Below are positions 44,997 to 53,949 of a DNA stretch of 64,000 bases, one piece after another (position 1 is the stretch's first letter; every line of letters starts with the position of its first letter). A program made the position numbers and the translations under genes. Source of the stretch: Streptomyces xanthophaeus (GTDB taxonomy: Bacteria; Actinomycetota; Actinomycetes; Streptomycetales; Streptomycetaceae); the NCBI RefSeq assembly GCF_000725805.1, contig NZ_KL647137.1, positions 62,001-126,000 on the forward strand, in the 5' to 3' direction. The notes under the pieces were generated by a model. The model worked only from the letters and a program-made list of their open reading frames with translations. It did no database searches and was not told the origin of the DNA.

Positions 44997-46295
44997 TCAG
45001 CCGAACTCGCGGACCACCCGGCGCGCCAGGAGGCCGCGGGCCGGCGCCAGTTCCGCGGCCACGGCCCCCTCCAGGTCCTCGTCGCATACGACACCGGCCG
45101 CAAGCGGTCCGCCGGCGGACACGCACAGGCGGCGCAGATGGGTCGGCGGGTGCGTGTCGTCCACGGCGTGCCCGCGCAGGGCGGAGACCCGGCGCAGCCG
45201 CTCGTACTCCCGCTCCGGCACGGCCCCGATGTGACCGGCCAGCCGCTCCCACAGTCCCTCCTCGGCCCGGTCGAGGGCCTCTCGGCCGCCCGGGCCGCCC
45301 CGCATCCGGGCGGCCGCCGACGCCCGGCGCAGCTCCGAGTGGACGGAGCCGGTGACCAGCAGCCGGTCCATCAGCCCGACGGCGGCCTCGGTGGAACCCG
45401 CGCGGGCCGCACTGGCGTCGGCGAGGTACTCCGACCGCTGCGCGTCCCGCAGGGTCAGCCGGTCGAGCAGGAGCAGCAGCCCGTACACGGCCGTCCGCGG
45501 CAGGAGGGTCAGGGCGTTCACGAACCGGTCCGTCAGCTGCCGGGGCTCGGTTCGGCCGAGCATGTAGTGCCAGACCGCGAGGGAGTGCAGCGCCCCACTC
45601 GTGACCTTCATGTGCCGGACGTCGCCGTGGGCGAAGTGCCCCAGCTCGTGCCCCAGCAGCGCCACCCGTTCCTGCGGCCCCAGCACCTCCCACAGGCCCA
45701 GCCCGAGGTCCAGCACCCGGTGCCGCCGGTAGCCGTAGGAGGTCACCGAGGCGTTGGCGTCCCAGGACACCACCACGGCGTTCACCCCGGAGGTCCCGCA
45801 GAGCGCCGCGACCTCGTCGATCAGGCCGAACAGCCGTGGCGCGTCCGCCCGGTACAGCACCGGAGCGCCCTCGGGCAGCCTGCCGGGGCGCGGCCGCAGC
45901 ACCGCCGCGATCCCCAGGAGCAGCACGCCCAGCAGGGGCAGGGCCCCGGCACCCCACCCGAGCACGATCAGCAGGACCCCGGCCGTGATCAGCGCCGCGG
46001 TCACCCCGTGGACCAGCAGCGCCACCGCAAGGGCCAGCACCCCCGCCGTGTCCCACCGCCGGTGGGACGCGCCGCCCGCGCCCTGCTGCAGTTCGGCCGC
46101 CAGCTGTTCCCCGTACCGGCGCGCGAGGCGCCGCCGGACGGCCGCGAGACGGCCGGGATGCGGATCGGGCGCGCCCGGGTCCACGTTCCAGTCGCACCGC
46201 GCGCACCACTCGACGTACCCCTCCTGTGCAGGCACCCCGTTGCCGCACTCCGGGCACGGCCGCGTCGGTGCCGCCACTCCACCGATGGTCTCCAT
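44997..46295 (-). CDS. M48 family zinc metalloprotease with N-terminal zinc ribbon
   Basis: The 432-residue protein starts with a zinc ribbon (CPECGNGVPAQEGYVEWCARC, 14-34, read in parts), followed by two or three membrane segments (about 85-135) and the peptidase domain with the metal motif HELGHFAHGD (about 215-224) and a downstream ASAARAGS segment near the third ligand. It belongs to the HtpX/Ste24-like family that cleaves membrane or secreted proteins. ATG 46295 follows GGGAGGGAG, a very strong ribosome-binding site. The 369-base region upstream leads divergently to the roadblock cluster. Confidence 0.85.
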   Translation of the reverse strand: METIGGVAAPTRPCPECGNGVPAQEGYVEWCARCDWNVDPGAPDPHPGRLAAVRRRLARRYGEQLAAELQQGAGGASHRRWDTAGVLALAVALLVHGVTAALITAGVLLIVLGWGAGALPLLGVLLLGIAAVLRPRPGRLPEGAPVLYRADAPRLFGLIDEVAALCGTSGVNAVVVSWDANASVTSYGYRRHRVLDLGLGLWEVLGPQERVALLGHELGHFAHGDVRHMKVTSGALHSLAVWHYMLGRTEPRQLTDRFVNALTLLPRTAVYGLLLLLDRLTLRDAQRSEYLADASAARAGSTEAAVGLMDRLLVTGSVHSELRRASAAARMRGGPGGREALDRAEEGLWERLAGHIGAVPEREYERLRRVSALRGHAVDDTHPPTHLRRLCVSAGGPLAAGVVCDEDLEGAVAAELAPARGLLARRVVREFG

Positions 46296-46664
46296 GTTCT
46301 CCCTCCCCCCACCGCACCCGGATGCGCCCGGTGGACCGGGCGGCGGGAGCGGTGTCCGGTGATCTTAGGGCGCGGTCCGGCAGCGGCGGCCGGGGGGCCG
46401 TCCGGAGCGCCTCCGGCCTGCTGCGCGTGCTCGGTCACGCGTGCGGACACCGGCGCGGAGCGGAGGGTTCCGGACCGCGGACGATCTTCTGCGCCCTTCT
46501 TGATCAAAAGTCGTCGTGTTCCGGCCAAGGTGTCACGTGCTTCCGCGCATGTTCCAGCGGAAAATGCCAGAACGCCCTTTCGCAGTGTGGAACTTGAGTA
46601 AGTTCCCTCCTGTCGCGCCGTACGACCGTGCACCCCGCACGGTCCGGCCGGGAGGGGAGCCCGA
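46296..46664. promoter_or_regulatory. 369-base divergent intergenic region with a 7-4-7 palindrome
   Basis: No gene is seen. The part from about 46490 to 46615 is markedly A/T-richer than its surroundings. It holds GGAACTT-GAGT-AAGTTCC, a perfect 7-4-7 inverted repeat at 46589-46606, 59 bases before the roadblock-cluster start, a candidate operator or promoter control site. Confidence 0.6.
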
Positions 46665-47084
46665 GTGCCCGGGATCGACGAATGTCTGCTCGAAGCCATG
46701 GCCCTGCCTGGTGCGCGGGGGGCCGCGCTGGTCGACTGGAGCAGCGGACTGGCCCTCGGCACCGCAGGGGACTCGCCCGTGGGCGACCACGAGACGACCG
46801 CCGCCGAGACCGCCGAACTGGCCCGGGCGGCCGCCGAGTACGAGTCCTTCGCCCCGGCCGAGGAGGGCACGGCATCCGGCGGCGGAGCGGGCCAGGGCCT
46901 GGGCGGTCCGCCCGTGGAGGACCTGATCGTCACCACCCGCACCGGCTACCACGTGCTCCGATTCGTCGAGACGAGCTTCGACAGCAGCGTCTTCCTGCAC
47001 CTGTGGCTCGACCGCGCCGAGGGCAACCTCGCCATGGCCCGCCACAGACTCCGCGCACTGGCCGAAGGGCTGGTGCTCAGATGA
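46665..47084 (+). CDS. roadblock-like small protein (paralogue A)
   Basis: The 139-residue protein begins at GTG 46665 after GGAGGGGAG. It follows the roadblock/LC7-like pattern ALVDWSSGLALGTAGD ... VEDLIVTTRTGYHVLRFVETS ... FLHLWLDRAEGNLAMARHRL. The same motif order is in the 48444 gene, so the two are paralogues; here the middle is a longer Glu/Ala/Gly-rich loop. It overlaps the next gene by four bases (ATGA at 47081-47084). A regulatory scaffold role is likely by family, but the GTPase normally partnering roadblock proteins is absent. Confidence 0.78.
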   Translation: MPGIDECLLEAMALPGARGAALVDWSSGLALGTAGDSPVGDHETTAAETAELARAAAEYESFAPAEEGTASGGGAGQGLGGPPVEDLIVTTRTGYHVLRFVETSFDSSVFLHLWLDRAEGNLAMARHRLRALAEGLVLR

Positions 47085-47878
47085 CCGTCCCCACCACCGC
47101 TCCGGCCCCCACCGCCGCGATAGCCGTCTCCCCGCTCCTCACCCGGCTCGCCGCCGAGCGCGCCACCGGCGCCCTGCTCCGCGACCGCGGCACCCTCTTC
47201 CTCGAAGACGGCCGCATCGTGCACGCCGAGAGCCCGGCCACCCCCGGCCTCGACGTGCTCCTCACCACCGGTGGGGGCCTCGCCCCCGAACGCTGGCGCG
47301 AGGCGGTGAACCAGGCCGGCGCCCGCCGCCAGGTCGCCCGGTTCCTCGTCGACAGCGGCGGTCTCGCGGGCGGCGAACTGGAGATATGTCACCTCGCCGC
47401 CATCTTCGACGCAGCGTTCTTCGCCCTGTCCCCGGGCAGCGGGCCCTCCCGGTTCCGCCGCGGGGCCACCCACTGGATCGGCTCCGTCCGCTCCGTCCCC
47501 GCCGACGCCGTCGAACGTGAGACCCGGCGCCGCCGCGAGCTCCTCGACGCCGTGTGGCCCTACCCGCTCCTGGACACCGCACCCGTGGTGCCCCGGGCCG
47601 CCGCACCCGGCCAGACCGTCACCCCCCGCCAGCGGATGCTGCTGGCCCACGCAGACGGCGTGCGCACCCCGGCGGACCTCGCCTGGCTCATGGGCAGACC
47701 CGCCTTCCACACGCTGCTCGACGTACGGCGCCTCGCGGCAGCCGGACTCGTGGACACCCCGCACGCGCCGGCCCCCGAGCCGGCCGTGACCCCCCTGCCC
47801 GACTGGATGACCCAGGCCCAACCCCCGGACGTGGCGCTGCTCCGCCGGTTACGCGACGCACTGGAGGCAAGCCTGTGA
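47081..47878 (+). CDS. roadblock-cluster regulatory protein (DUF4388-like), TTA-containing
   Basis: A 265-residue protein with an N-terminal segment (SPLLTRLAAERATGALLRDRGTLFLEDGRIVHAESPATPGLDVLL, in parts) in which a short beta hairpin GTLFLEDGRIVHAES resembles DUF4388 effector domains. Two helical parts follow: REAVNQAGARRQVARFLVDSGGLAG and a C-terminal winged-helix-like PRQRMLLAHADGVRTPADLAWLMGRPAFHTLLDVRRLAAAGLVDT (quoted in parts). It begins in the ATGA overlap with the preceding gene. Codon 257 is TTA (47849-47851), so full translation needs the bldA tRNA. Function unknown; regulator is a fair guess. Confidence 0.75.
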   Translation: MTVPTTAPAPTAAIAVSPLLTRLAAERATGALLRDRGTLFLEDGRIVHAESPATPGLDVLLTTGGGLAPERWREAVNQAGARRQVARFLVDSGGLAGGELEICHLAAIFDAAFFALSPGSGPSRFRRGATHWIGSVRSVPADAVERETRRRRELLDAVWPYPLLDTAPVVPRAAAPGQTVTPRQRMLLAHADGVRTPADLAWLMGRPAFHTLLDVRRLAAAGLVDTPHAPAPEPAVTPLPDWMTQAQPPDVALLRRLRDALEASL

Positions 47879-47949
47879 GGCTCCCGCTGCGACCGGTCCT
47901 GCGAGCCGACCGCTCCGAGCGGAGACAGCCCGAGAGGAGAAAGGCCGAC

Positions 47950-48369
47950 ATGAGTGCGGTGCCCGCCGAAGCGGAGACCGAGATACTCGCCGAGCTCCGC
48001 AGGCTGCGGGCCCGGGTACCGCAGCTCACCGGCGCCCTCGCCGCCAGCAGCGACGGCCTGGTGCTCGCCCAGGACAGCGCCGCCACCGAGTCCGAGTCCG
48101 TGGCCGCGCTCACCGCGGCCGCCCTCGCCGTGGCCCAGCGGCTCAGCGACAGCACGGGCCAGGGCGCGTTCCGCGAACTGCTCGTGCGCGGAGAGCACGG
48201 ATACGTCGCCACCTACGCGGCCGGTGACGCGGCCGTCCTCACCCTGATCGCGGAACCGCGCCTGAACGTGGGACGCCTCCACCTGGAGGCCCGCCGCTCC
48301 AGCCTGCGCATAGCCGAGCTCATCGACCACACCCTGGGGCGGCGCGGTCCCGAGGCGCCCCCCGGCTGA
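47950..48369 (+). CDS. roadblock/LC7 domain-containing protein
   Basis: The 139-residue protein has the roadblock/LC7 core: ELRRLRARVPQLTGALAASSDGLVLAQDS, VAALTAAALAVAQRLSD, RELLVRGEHGYVATYAAGDAAVLTLIAEPRLNVGRLHLEARRS (in parts). Roadblock proteins regulate small Ras-like GTPases such as those of the streptomycete cvn operons. Start ATG 47950 follows GAGAGGAGAAAG; a GTG overlapping the previous stop at 47875 is an alternative. No GTPase, histidine kinase or DUF742 gene is adjacent, so this is not a standard conservon. Confidence 0.83.
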   Translation: MSAVPAEAETEILAELRRLRARVPQLTGALAASSDGLVLAQDSAATESESVAALTAAALAVAQRLSDSTGQGAFRELLVRGEHGYVATYAAGDAAVLTLIAEPRLNVGRLHLEARRSSLRIAELIDHTLGRRGPEAPPG

Positions 48370-48443
48370 GCCGGCCACAGACCACCACCCCGGTCCGACC
48401 GGACCGGGCACCACCACAGCCCACAGAGAAAGAGGTACCTCCC

Positions 48444-48818
48444 ATGGCCAACGTCGAGACCGCACTCAAGGAAGCCACCACGACCATCGACGGTGCGATC
48501 GGCGCCGCCCTGGTCGACTACGGCAGCGGCATGGCCCTCGGCACCATCGGGGGCGGCAAGGACCTCGACCTCGCGGTCGCGGCCGCCGGCAACACCGACG
48601 TGGTGCGCGCCAAGGTGCGCACCATGGAGATGCTCGGCCTGAAGGACGAGATCGAGGACATCCTGATCACCCTCGGTGGCCAGTACCACCTCATCCGGCT
48701 GCTGAAGGGCCGGGGAGCTGCCGGTTTCTTCCTCTACCTGGCCCTCGACAAGGGCCGCGCGAACCTTGCGATGGCACGGCACCAGCTGAAGAAGATCGAG
48801 AACGAGCTGGAGGTCTGA
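48444..48818 (+). CDS. roadblock-like small protein (paralogue B)
   Basis: The 124-residue product (MANVETALKEATTTIDGAIG...) shares with the 46665 protein the string ALVDYGSGMALGTIGG against ALVDWSSGLALGTAGD, and KGRANLAMARHQLKK against EGNLAMARHRLRA. Its middle, EIEDILITLGGQYHLIRLLKG, matches VEDLIVTTRTGYHVLRFV. It is the last gene of the four-gene set and its ATG follows AAAGAGGTA. It is predicted to be small, soluble and possibly to dimerise with the other roadblock-type members. Function unknown. Confidence 0.8.
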   Translation: MANVETALKEATTTIDGAIGAALVDYGSGMALGTIGGGKDLDLAVAAAGNTDVVRAKVRTMEMLGLKDEIEDILITLGGQYHLIRLLKGRGAAGFFLYLALDKGRANLAMARHQLKKIENELEV

Positions 48819-48879
48819 CCAGCCATTCCCCCTCGCCGGACCACGTCCGACCGCATCGTCCGGGTGGCGGGCGGCTGAA

Positions 48880-49012
48880 TTCTTTGCCGTCCGCCCCGGC
48901 GATCAGCTCCGGTATGACCGGGATAGGGGGATTTTATGAATCCGTTACCGAGTAGGATGCTCTCATCAACTGATCATCGATAAAGCATAAAACGCTGGAG
49001 AATCCGCCACCC
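48880..49012 (+). promoter_or_regulatory. A/T-rich promoter region of the teichoic-acid gene
   Basis: The roughly 130 bases before the GT2-TagF gene are the most A/T-rich stretch of the window (GGGATTTTATGAATCC, GATCATCGATAAAGC). A plausible -10 element, TAGGAT, lies at 48953-48958. No clear palindrome was found. Confidence 0.5.
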
Positions 49013-52000
49013 ATGCCCCCGCGCCTGAGCATCGTCGTCCCCGTCTACAACGTCGAGCTCTACCTCGACGAGTGCCTGGAATCCATTGCCGCTCAGACCT
49101 TCGAAGACTTCGAGGTCATCCTCGTGGACGACGGGTCCACGGACACCAGCGCCGTCATGGCCAAGGCGTTCGCCGCCAGGGACAAGCGTTTCCGCGTGGT
49201 CATGCAGGAGAACGCCGGCCTCGGCGCGGCCCGCAACGTGGGGGCCCGCCACGCCCACAAGGACAGCGAGTACCTGGCCTTCGTCGACAGCGACGACACC
49301 ATGCCGACGTACGCCTACCAGCGGCTGATCGACGCCCTCGACGAGACGGGCTCGGACTTCGCGGGCGGCAACGTGAAGCGCTTCCGCTCCGTCGGCATGC
49401 AGCAGTCCTGGGGCCACCGGGCGGCCTTCGCCAAGACCCAGCTGAAGACCCACATCTCCAAGTTCCCGGCGCTGGTCACCGACCGCACCGCGTGGAACAA
49501 GGTCTACCGCCGCACCTTCTGGGACGAGCACGGCTTCCAGTACCCCGAGGGCATCCTCTACGAGGACGCCCCCGTCAGCATCCCGGCGCACTACTTCGCC
49601 TCCAGCGTCGACATCATCAGCGACTGCGTCTACCACTGGCGCGTCCGCGAGACCGGCGAGCGCTCCATCACCCAGCGCTCCACCGACCCCGTCTCCCTCA
49701 TCGACCGCGTGCAGTCGGTACGCCTGGTCCGCGAGTCCCTCAAGGCCAAGCAGGGCGCCAAGTATGAGCGCTACCTCCGCGAATACGACTACAACGTGCT
49801 GAGCGAGGAGCTCCCGCTCATCTACAAGTACGTCGGCGAAGGCGGCCCCGACTTCCGCGCCGCCTTCGTCAAGGAGGTCGGCGGCCTCGTCCGCGAGATC
49901 GGCACCGGCCCCTGGTCCGACCTGACCGTCGCCGACCGCCTCAAGGCGTACCTGGCCCGCGAAGGCCGTGTCGAGGACTTCATCGCCCTCCAGAACCACC
50001 AGCGCGACTACCACTACAGCGTGCCGGTCAAGGGCCTCGCCCGCCCCCAGGCGGACTACCCCTTCCTGCACGGCCGCCCGCCGGTCCCCGCCAAGATCCT
50101 CACCCTCGGCCCCCGCGAGCGCCGCGTCGTCAGCCGCCTGGAGCAGGCGGCCTGGGCCGACGGCAAGCTCCTGCTGCGCGGCTACGCCCTGCCCGGCCAC
50201 CTCGGTGCGGAGAGCCGCATCGGCTCGCGCAAGATGCTGGTCTTCCGCGAGGGAGGCAAGCGCCGCCGCTCCGTCGTCAGCGCCCGCACGGTCGCTTCCC
50301 CGATGGCCACCGTGAACGCCCCGCACCTCGCCCTCCGCCATGCCGACTGGGCCGGCTTCACCGCCGTCGTCGACCCCTCGATCTTCCAGTCGGGCGGCAC
50401 CTGGAACGAGGGCATATGGACCACGTCCATCGCCGTCACCGGCGCCGGCGGCCTGCACCGCGCCCGGCTCAAGGGCGGCGAGCACGACACCGGCCAGAAC
50501 CCGCCCCCGCACTGGGTAGCCCCGGACGTCCGCATCGTCCCCAGCGTCTCCGGAGCCCTCACCATCCAGGTGGAGAAGGTCCGCGCCCGCGCCCTGGACG
50601 TCCGCAAGGCCGGCGACGACGCCCTTGAGATCGCCGGTGAACTCGCCGCCGGGGTCGGCTCCGGAGCCACCCTGCAGGCCGTCCACGTCAGCACCACCGC
50701 GGCGCTCACCTTCCCGGTGGAGACCGGCCCGGCCGTCGCAGGCCGGACCCCCTTCACCGTCCGCGTCCCGCTGGCCGAGCTGGCCGCCGTACCGGACGCC
50801 GCCTGCGAGCCCGGCGAGTGGACCCCAGAGCCCTGGAGCCTGTCCGTGCTCGCCGCCGACGGCACCGAGCACCGCCTGGTCCACGACGAGCGCGGCGGCT
50901 TCACCGGCCTGGTCATGGCCCTGCCCGGCGCCGACGCCGGCCGTTCGCTCTTCGCCAAGCGCGGGAACACCGGACACCTGACCCTCTCCGTCCAGCCCTC
51001 GCCCCCGCTGGTCGACGCCGTCGAGGCCAAGGACGGCGCCGTGACCCTGCGGGGCCGCTTCCTCGCCCCCACCGACGAGCCCTACGAGCTCGTCCTGCAC
51101 AACGTGCACGGCGTCGAGTTCAGCTACCCGGTCACCCGTGACGCAGACACCTTCACGACCACCTTCGAGCCGGTGCTCCCCGAGGCCTACGCGGGCCGCA
51201 CGACCCTTCCCGAGGGCCGCTGGTGGCCCACGCTGCGCCCCGTCGCCGAGGGCGGCACCACCGCCGGCCTGCTCGGCGTCGACCGCGGCGCCCCCGTGCA
51301 GATGGGCCCCGGCATGCTCTTCGCCGGCCCGCACCCCTTCACCACGCACGGCCGCCGGATGCGGGTCGAGGCACGCTTCTACGACCGCATGGTCCTCGTC
51401 TCCGACCCGCTGCTGAGCCCGCACGACCGCTCGAACTACGCCCAGCGCACGGCCCGTTTCGAGACCTACCCGGCGCAGCGTGCCCTGCCGGTCAAGGACG
51501 TCGTCGTCTACGACGCCTTCCAGGGCACCGGCGCCGGCGACTCCCCGCGCGCCATCCACGAGGAGCTGCTGCGCCGCGGGGAGAAGCTGGAACACGTCTG
51601 GCTGGTCCGCGACGGCCGCGCCGAGGTGCCCGCGACCGCCCGCGCGGTGCAGTACGACAGCGTGGAGTCCTGGGAGCTGCTGGCCCGGGCCCGCTACTAC
51701 GTGGTCAACTCCAACGTGCCGCGGAACTTCCTGCGCCGTCCCGGCCAGACCGTCGTCCAGACCTGGCACGGCACGCCGATCAAGCAGATCGGCCACGACT
51801 TCGTCCACGACTACTACACGAGCCCCGAGGTCCTGGAGGGCCTGGAGCACGACAGCGCCCAGTGGACGCTGCTCGCCTCTCCGAGCTCGTACGCCACGCC
51901 CGTGCTCAAGCGCGCCCTCGGCTACCAGGGCGAGGTCATCGAGTCCGGCGCCCCCCGCACGGACGCGCTCGTCCGGCCCGACGCGGAGCGGATCGCGGAG

Positions 52001-52591
52001 GTCAAGCGCCGGCTCGGCCTGCCCGAGGGCAAGAAGGTCGTCCTCTACATGCCCACGTGGCGTGAGAACTGCGAGGGCTGGTCCGGCGGCTACAAGCTCG
52101 ACCTGCGGATCGACCTGGACGCGGCCCGCCGCGAGCTCGGCGAGGACCACGTCCTGCTGGTCCGCGGCCACCACAACGTGGGCGAGCAGGTCCGCGACAA
52201 CGTCCGCGACGGCTTCGTCGTCGACGTCTCGCGCTGGCCCGACGCCACGGACCTGCTGCTCGTCGCCGACGTGCTGATCTCGGACTACTCCTCCGCGATC
52301 TTCGACTTCGCGCTGACCGACCGGCCGATCCTGCTCTTCACGTACGACCTCCAGCACTACCGCGGCACGCTGCGCGGCTTCAACTTCGACCTGGAGGAGA
52401 AGGCGCCCGGCCCGCTGCTCGCGGACTCGGCGAGCCTGGTCGAGGCCGTCCGCAACGCGGACGCGGTCGGGGAGCAGTACGCCGAGGCGCGGGCGGCGTT
52501 CCGCGCGGAGTTCTGCGACCTGGACGACGGCGAAGCCACGAAGCGGGTCGTCGACCGGATGCTCGGCGTGACCGGGTCCTCCGCCAAGTGA
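49013..52591 (+). CDS. bifunctional glycosyltransferase family 2 / CDP-glycerol glycerophosphotransferase (TagF-like)
   Basis: The 1192-residue enzyme has an N-terminal GT-A domain (LSIVVPVYNVELYLDECL, DDGSTD at 39-44, AFVDSDD near 86-92), a central beta-rich region (about 390-800) and a C-terminal TagB/TagF domain (TWHGTPIKQIGHDF near residue 917; LISDYSSAIFDF near 1088). It would add sugar residues and polymerise glycerol phosphate from CDP-glycerol onto a teichoic-acid-like cell-wall polymer at the inner membrane face. Start ATG 49013 follows CTGGAG. The gene stands alone between an A/T-rich promoter and a strong terminator. Confidence 0.88.
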   Translation: MPPRLSIVVPVYNVELYLDECLESIAAQTFEDFEVILVDDGSTDTSAVMAKAFAARDKRFRVVMQENAGLGAARNVGARHAHKDSEYLAFVDSDDTMPTYAYQRLIDALDETGSDFAGGNVKRFRSVGMQQSWGHRAAFAKTQLKTHISKFPALVTDRTAWNKVYRRTFWDEHGFQYPEGILYEDAPVSIPAHYFASSVDIISDCVYHWRVRETGERSITQRSTDPVSLIDRVQSVRLVRESLKAKQGAKYERYLREYDYNVLSEELPLIYKYVGEGGPDFRAAFVKEVGGLVREIGTGPWSDLTVADRLKAYLAREGRVEDFIALQNHQRDYHYSVPVKGLARPQADYPFLHGRPPVPAKILTLGPRERRVVSRLEQAAWADGKLLLRGYALPGHLGAESRIGSRKMLVFREGGKRRRSVVSARTVASPMATVNAPHLALRHADWAGFTAVVDPSIFQSGGTWNEGIWTTSIAVTGAGGLHRARLKGGEHDTGQNPPPHWVAPDVRIVPSVSGALTIQVEKVRARALDVRKAGDDALEIAGELAAGVGSGATLQAVHVSTTAALTFPVETGPAVAGRTPFTVRVPLAELAAVPDAACEPGEWTPEPWSLSVLAADGTEHRLVHDERGGFTGLVMALPGADAGRSLFAKRGNTGHLTLSVQPSPPLVDAVEAKDGAVTLRGRFLAPTDEPYELVLHNVHGVEFSYPVTRDADTFTTTFEPVLPEAYAGRTTLPEGRWWPTLRPVAEGGTTAGLLGVDRGAPVQMGPGMLFAGPHPFTTHGRRMRVEARFYDRMVLVSDPLLSPHDRSNYAQRTARFETYPAQRALPVKDVVVYDAFQGTGAGDSPRAIHEELLRRGEKLEHVWLVRDGRAEVPATARAVQYDSVESWELLARARYYVVNSNVPRNFLRRPGQTVVQTWHGTPIKQIGHDFVHDYYTSPEVLEGLEHDSAQWTLLASPSSYATPVLKRALGYQGEVIESGAPRTDALVRPDAERIAEVKRRLGLPEGKKVVLYMPTWRENCEGWSGGYKLDLRIDLDAARRELGEDHVLLVRGHHNVGEQVRDNVRDGFVVDVSRWPDATDLLLVADVLISDYSSAIFDFALTDRPILLFTYDLQHYRGTLRGFNFDLEEKAPGPLLADSASLVEAVRNADAVGEQYAEARAAFRAEFCDLDDGEATKRVVDRMLGVTGSSAK

Positions 52592-52621
52592 CCCGTACGA
52601 GGTAATTCCAGGCTGGACACG

Positions 52622-52666
52622 GACCGGCCCCGGGCCCACCGATGAATTTCGGGCCCGGGGCCGGTC
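52622..52666. terminator. strong hairpin terminator
   Basis: A perfect 16-bp inverted repeat (52622-52637 and 52651-52666) with a 13-base A/T-richer loop follows the GT2-TagF gene. Confidence 0.85.
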
Positions 52667-52728
52667 TGTATGTGAGGGACGGGGTCCACCACCGCGGATC
52701 CGTCCGTCGCACTCGCCTGGAGGCAGCC

Positions 52729-53211
52729 ATGACCAGCAAGGGTTTCACCACGTGCCTGTGGTTCGACGGGGACGCGGAGGCCGCCGCGGACTACTACCTG
52801 TCGGTGTTCAAGGACGGCAGGCTGGGCCGGATCGGCCGTTACACCGAGGCGGGTCCGGGCCCGGCCGGTGAGGTCATGGTCGTCGAGTTCGAGATCAACG
52901 GGCAGCAGTTCATCGGACTCAACGGCGGCCCCCAGTTCCCCTTCACCGAGGCCGTCTCCTTCCAGATCCGCTGCGCCGACGACGCGGAGGCCGACTACTA
53001 CTACGAGGCGCTCACCCGCGACGGCGGCCAGGAGTCCGCCTGCGGCTGGGTCAAGGACAAGTTCGGGGTGTCCTGGCAGGTCACCCCGGAAGAGGCCATC
53101 GAGCTGATCGCCGACCCCGACCCGGAGCGGGCCGCCCGGGCCGCCGCGGCCATGCTGAAGATGAAGAAGCTGGACGTGGCCGAGATGCGGCGCGCGGCCG
53201 ACGGCCGGTAG
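52729..53211 (+). CDS. VOC family (PhnB/glyoxalase-like) protein
   Basis: The 160-residue protein matches the PhnB-like 3-demethylubiquinone methyltransferase-type VOC family: TTCLWFDGDAEAAADYYLSVF, FIGLNGGPQFPFTEAVSFQIRC and GWVKDKFGVSWQVTP. This fold binds a metal or a small substrate, but the members are mostly without assigned activity. Start ATG 52729 follows GGAGGCA. It follows the strong terminator and converges with the sirtuin gene (12 bases between stops). Confidence 0.86.
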   Translation: MTSKGFTTCLWFDGDAEAAADYYLSVFKDGRLGRIGRYTEAGPGPAGEVMVVEFEINGQQFIGLNGGPQFPFTEAVSFQIRCADDAEADYYYEALTRDGGQESACGWVKDKFGVSWQVTPEEAIELIADPDPERAARAAAAMLKMKKLDVAEMRRAADGR

Positions 53212-53223
53212 GGCCGCCCCGCG

Positions 53224-53949
53224 TCACCCGGCGAGGCTGGCCAGCAGTGCGGGCAGGGCGGTCCCGATCGGCTCGCGCACGACCTCGTCGGCGAGCGCGT
53301 CGTACGGGGTCTCCTCCGCGTTCACGATGATCAGGCGGGCCCCGGCCTCCGCGGCCATCCCGGCCAGCGAGGCCGCGGGCTGCACCTGGAGCGTCGAGCC
53401 GACGGCGACGAACACCTGGCAGCCCTTGGCCACGGCCATCGCCTGTCCCAGCACGACCGGGTCGAGCCGCTCGCCGAACATCACGGTCGCCGGCTTGAGG
53501 ATCCCGCCGCAGCGCAGGCAGGCGGGATCCGGCTCCCCGGCCGCGACCCGGGCCAGGGCCCCGGCCATCTCCGACCGGTCGTGGCAGGCGGTGCACACCA
53601 CCGAATGGGCGGTGCCGTGCAGCTCGAAGACCTTGCGCGCGGGCATTCCGGCCATCTGGTGCAGCCCGTCCACGTTCTGCGTGATCACCCGCACCGGGGT
53701 CCCGCCGCGCTCCAGCCCGGCCACCGCCAGGTGCGCCGCGTTGGGCTGCGCCCCGAGCGCCCCGACCTCGGCCCGCATCAGCCAGGACCGGCGCCGGATC
53801 TCGGGATCGGCCATGTAGTACGCGTAGGTCACGAGCTTTTCGGCGTCCGGCTCCCGCCGCCACAGTCCTTGCGGACCCCGATAGTCCGGAATCCCGGAAT
53901 CCGTGGACATTCCGGCCCCACTGAACACTGCTACGAGCGGCTTCCCCAT
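53224..53949 (-). CDS. NAD-dependent protein deacylase, SIR2 family
   Basis: The 241-residue sirtuin has GAGMSTDSGIPDYRG (11-25; NAD site), TQNVDGLH (about 90-97), the catalytic histidine in ELHGT (about 110), zinc ligands CTAC (near 119) and CLRC (near 145), and the NAD-binding GSTLQVQPA and IVNAEETPYD. It removes acyl groups from lysines, coupling to NAD. It is a class III (CobB-type) bacterial sirtuin; deacetylase versus desuccinylase is not resolved. Start ATG 53949. It shares a 168-base divergent region with a small secreted-protein gene. Confidence 0.88.
   Translation of the reverse strand: MGKPLVAVFSGAGMSTDSGIPDYRGPQGLWRREPDAEKLVTYAYYMADPEIRRRSWLMRAEVGALGAQPNAAHLAVAGLERGGTPVRVITQNVDGLHQMAGMPARKVFELHGTAHSVVCTACHDRSEMAGALARVAAGEPDPACLRCGGILKPATVMFGERLDPVVLGQAMAVAKGCQVFVAVGSTLQVQPAASLAGMAAEAGARLIIVNAEETPYDALADEVVREPIGTALPALLASLAG

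Noticed and set aside
48974..52639. Very long open frame antisense to the GT2-TagF gene (about 1221 codons)
   Set aside because: It is fully antisense to a protein with recognisable GT2 and TagF motifs. Its translation is Gly/Val/Asp-rich without domains, an expected GC artefact.
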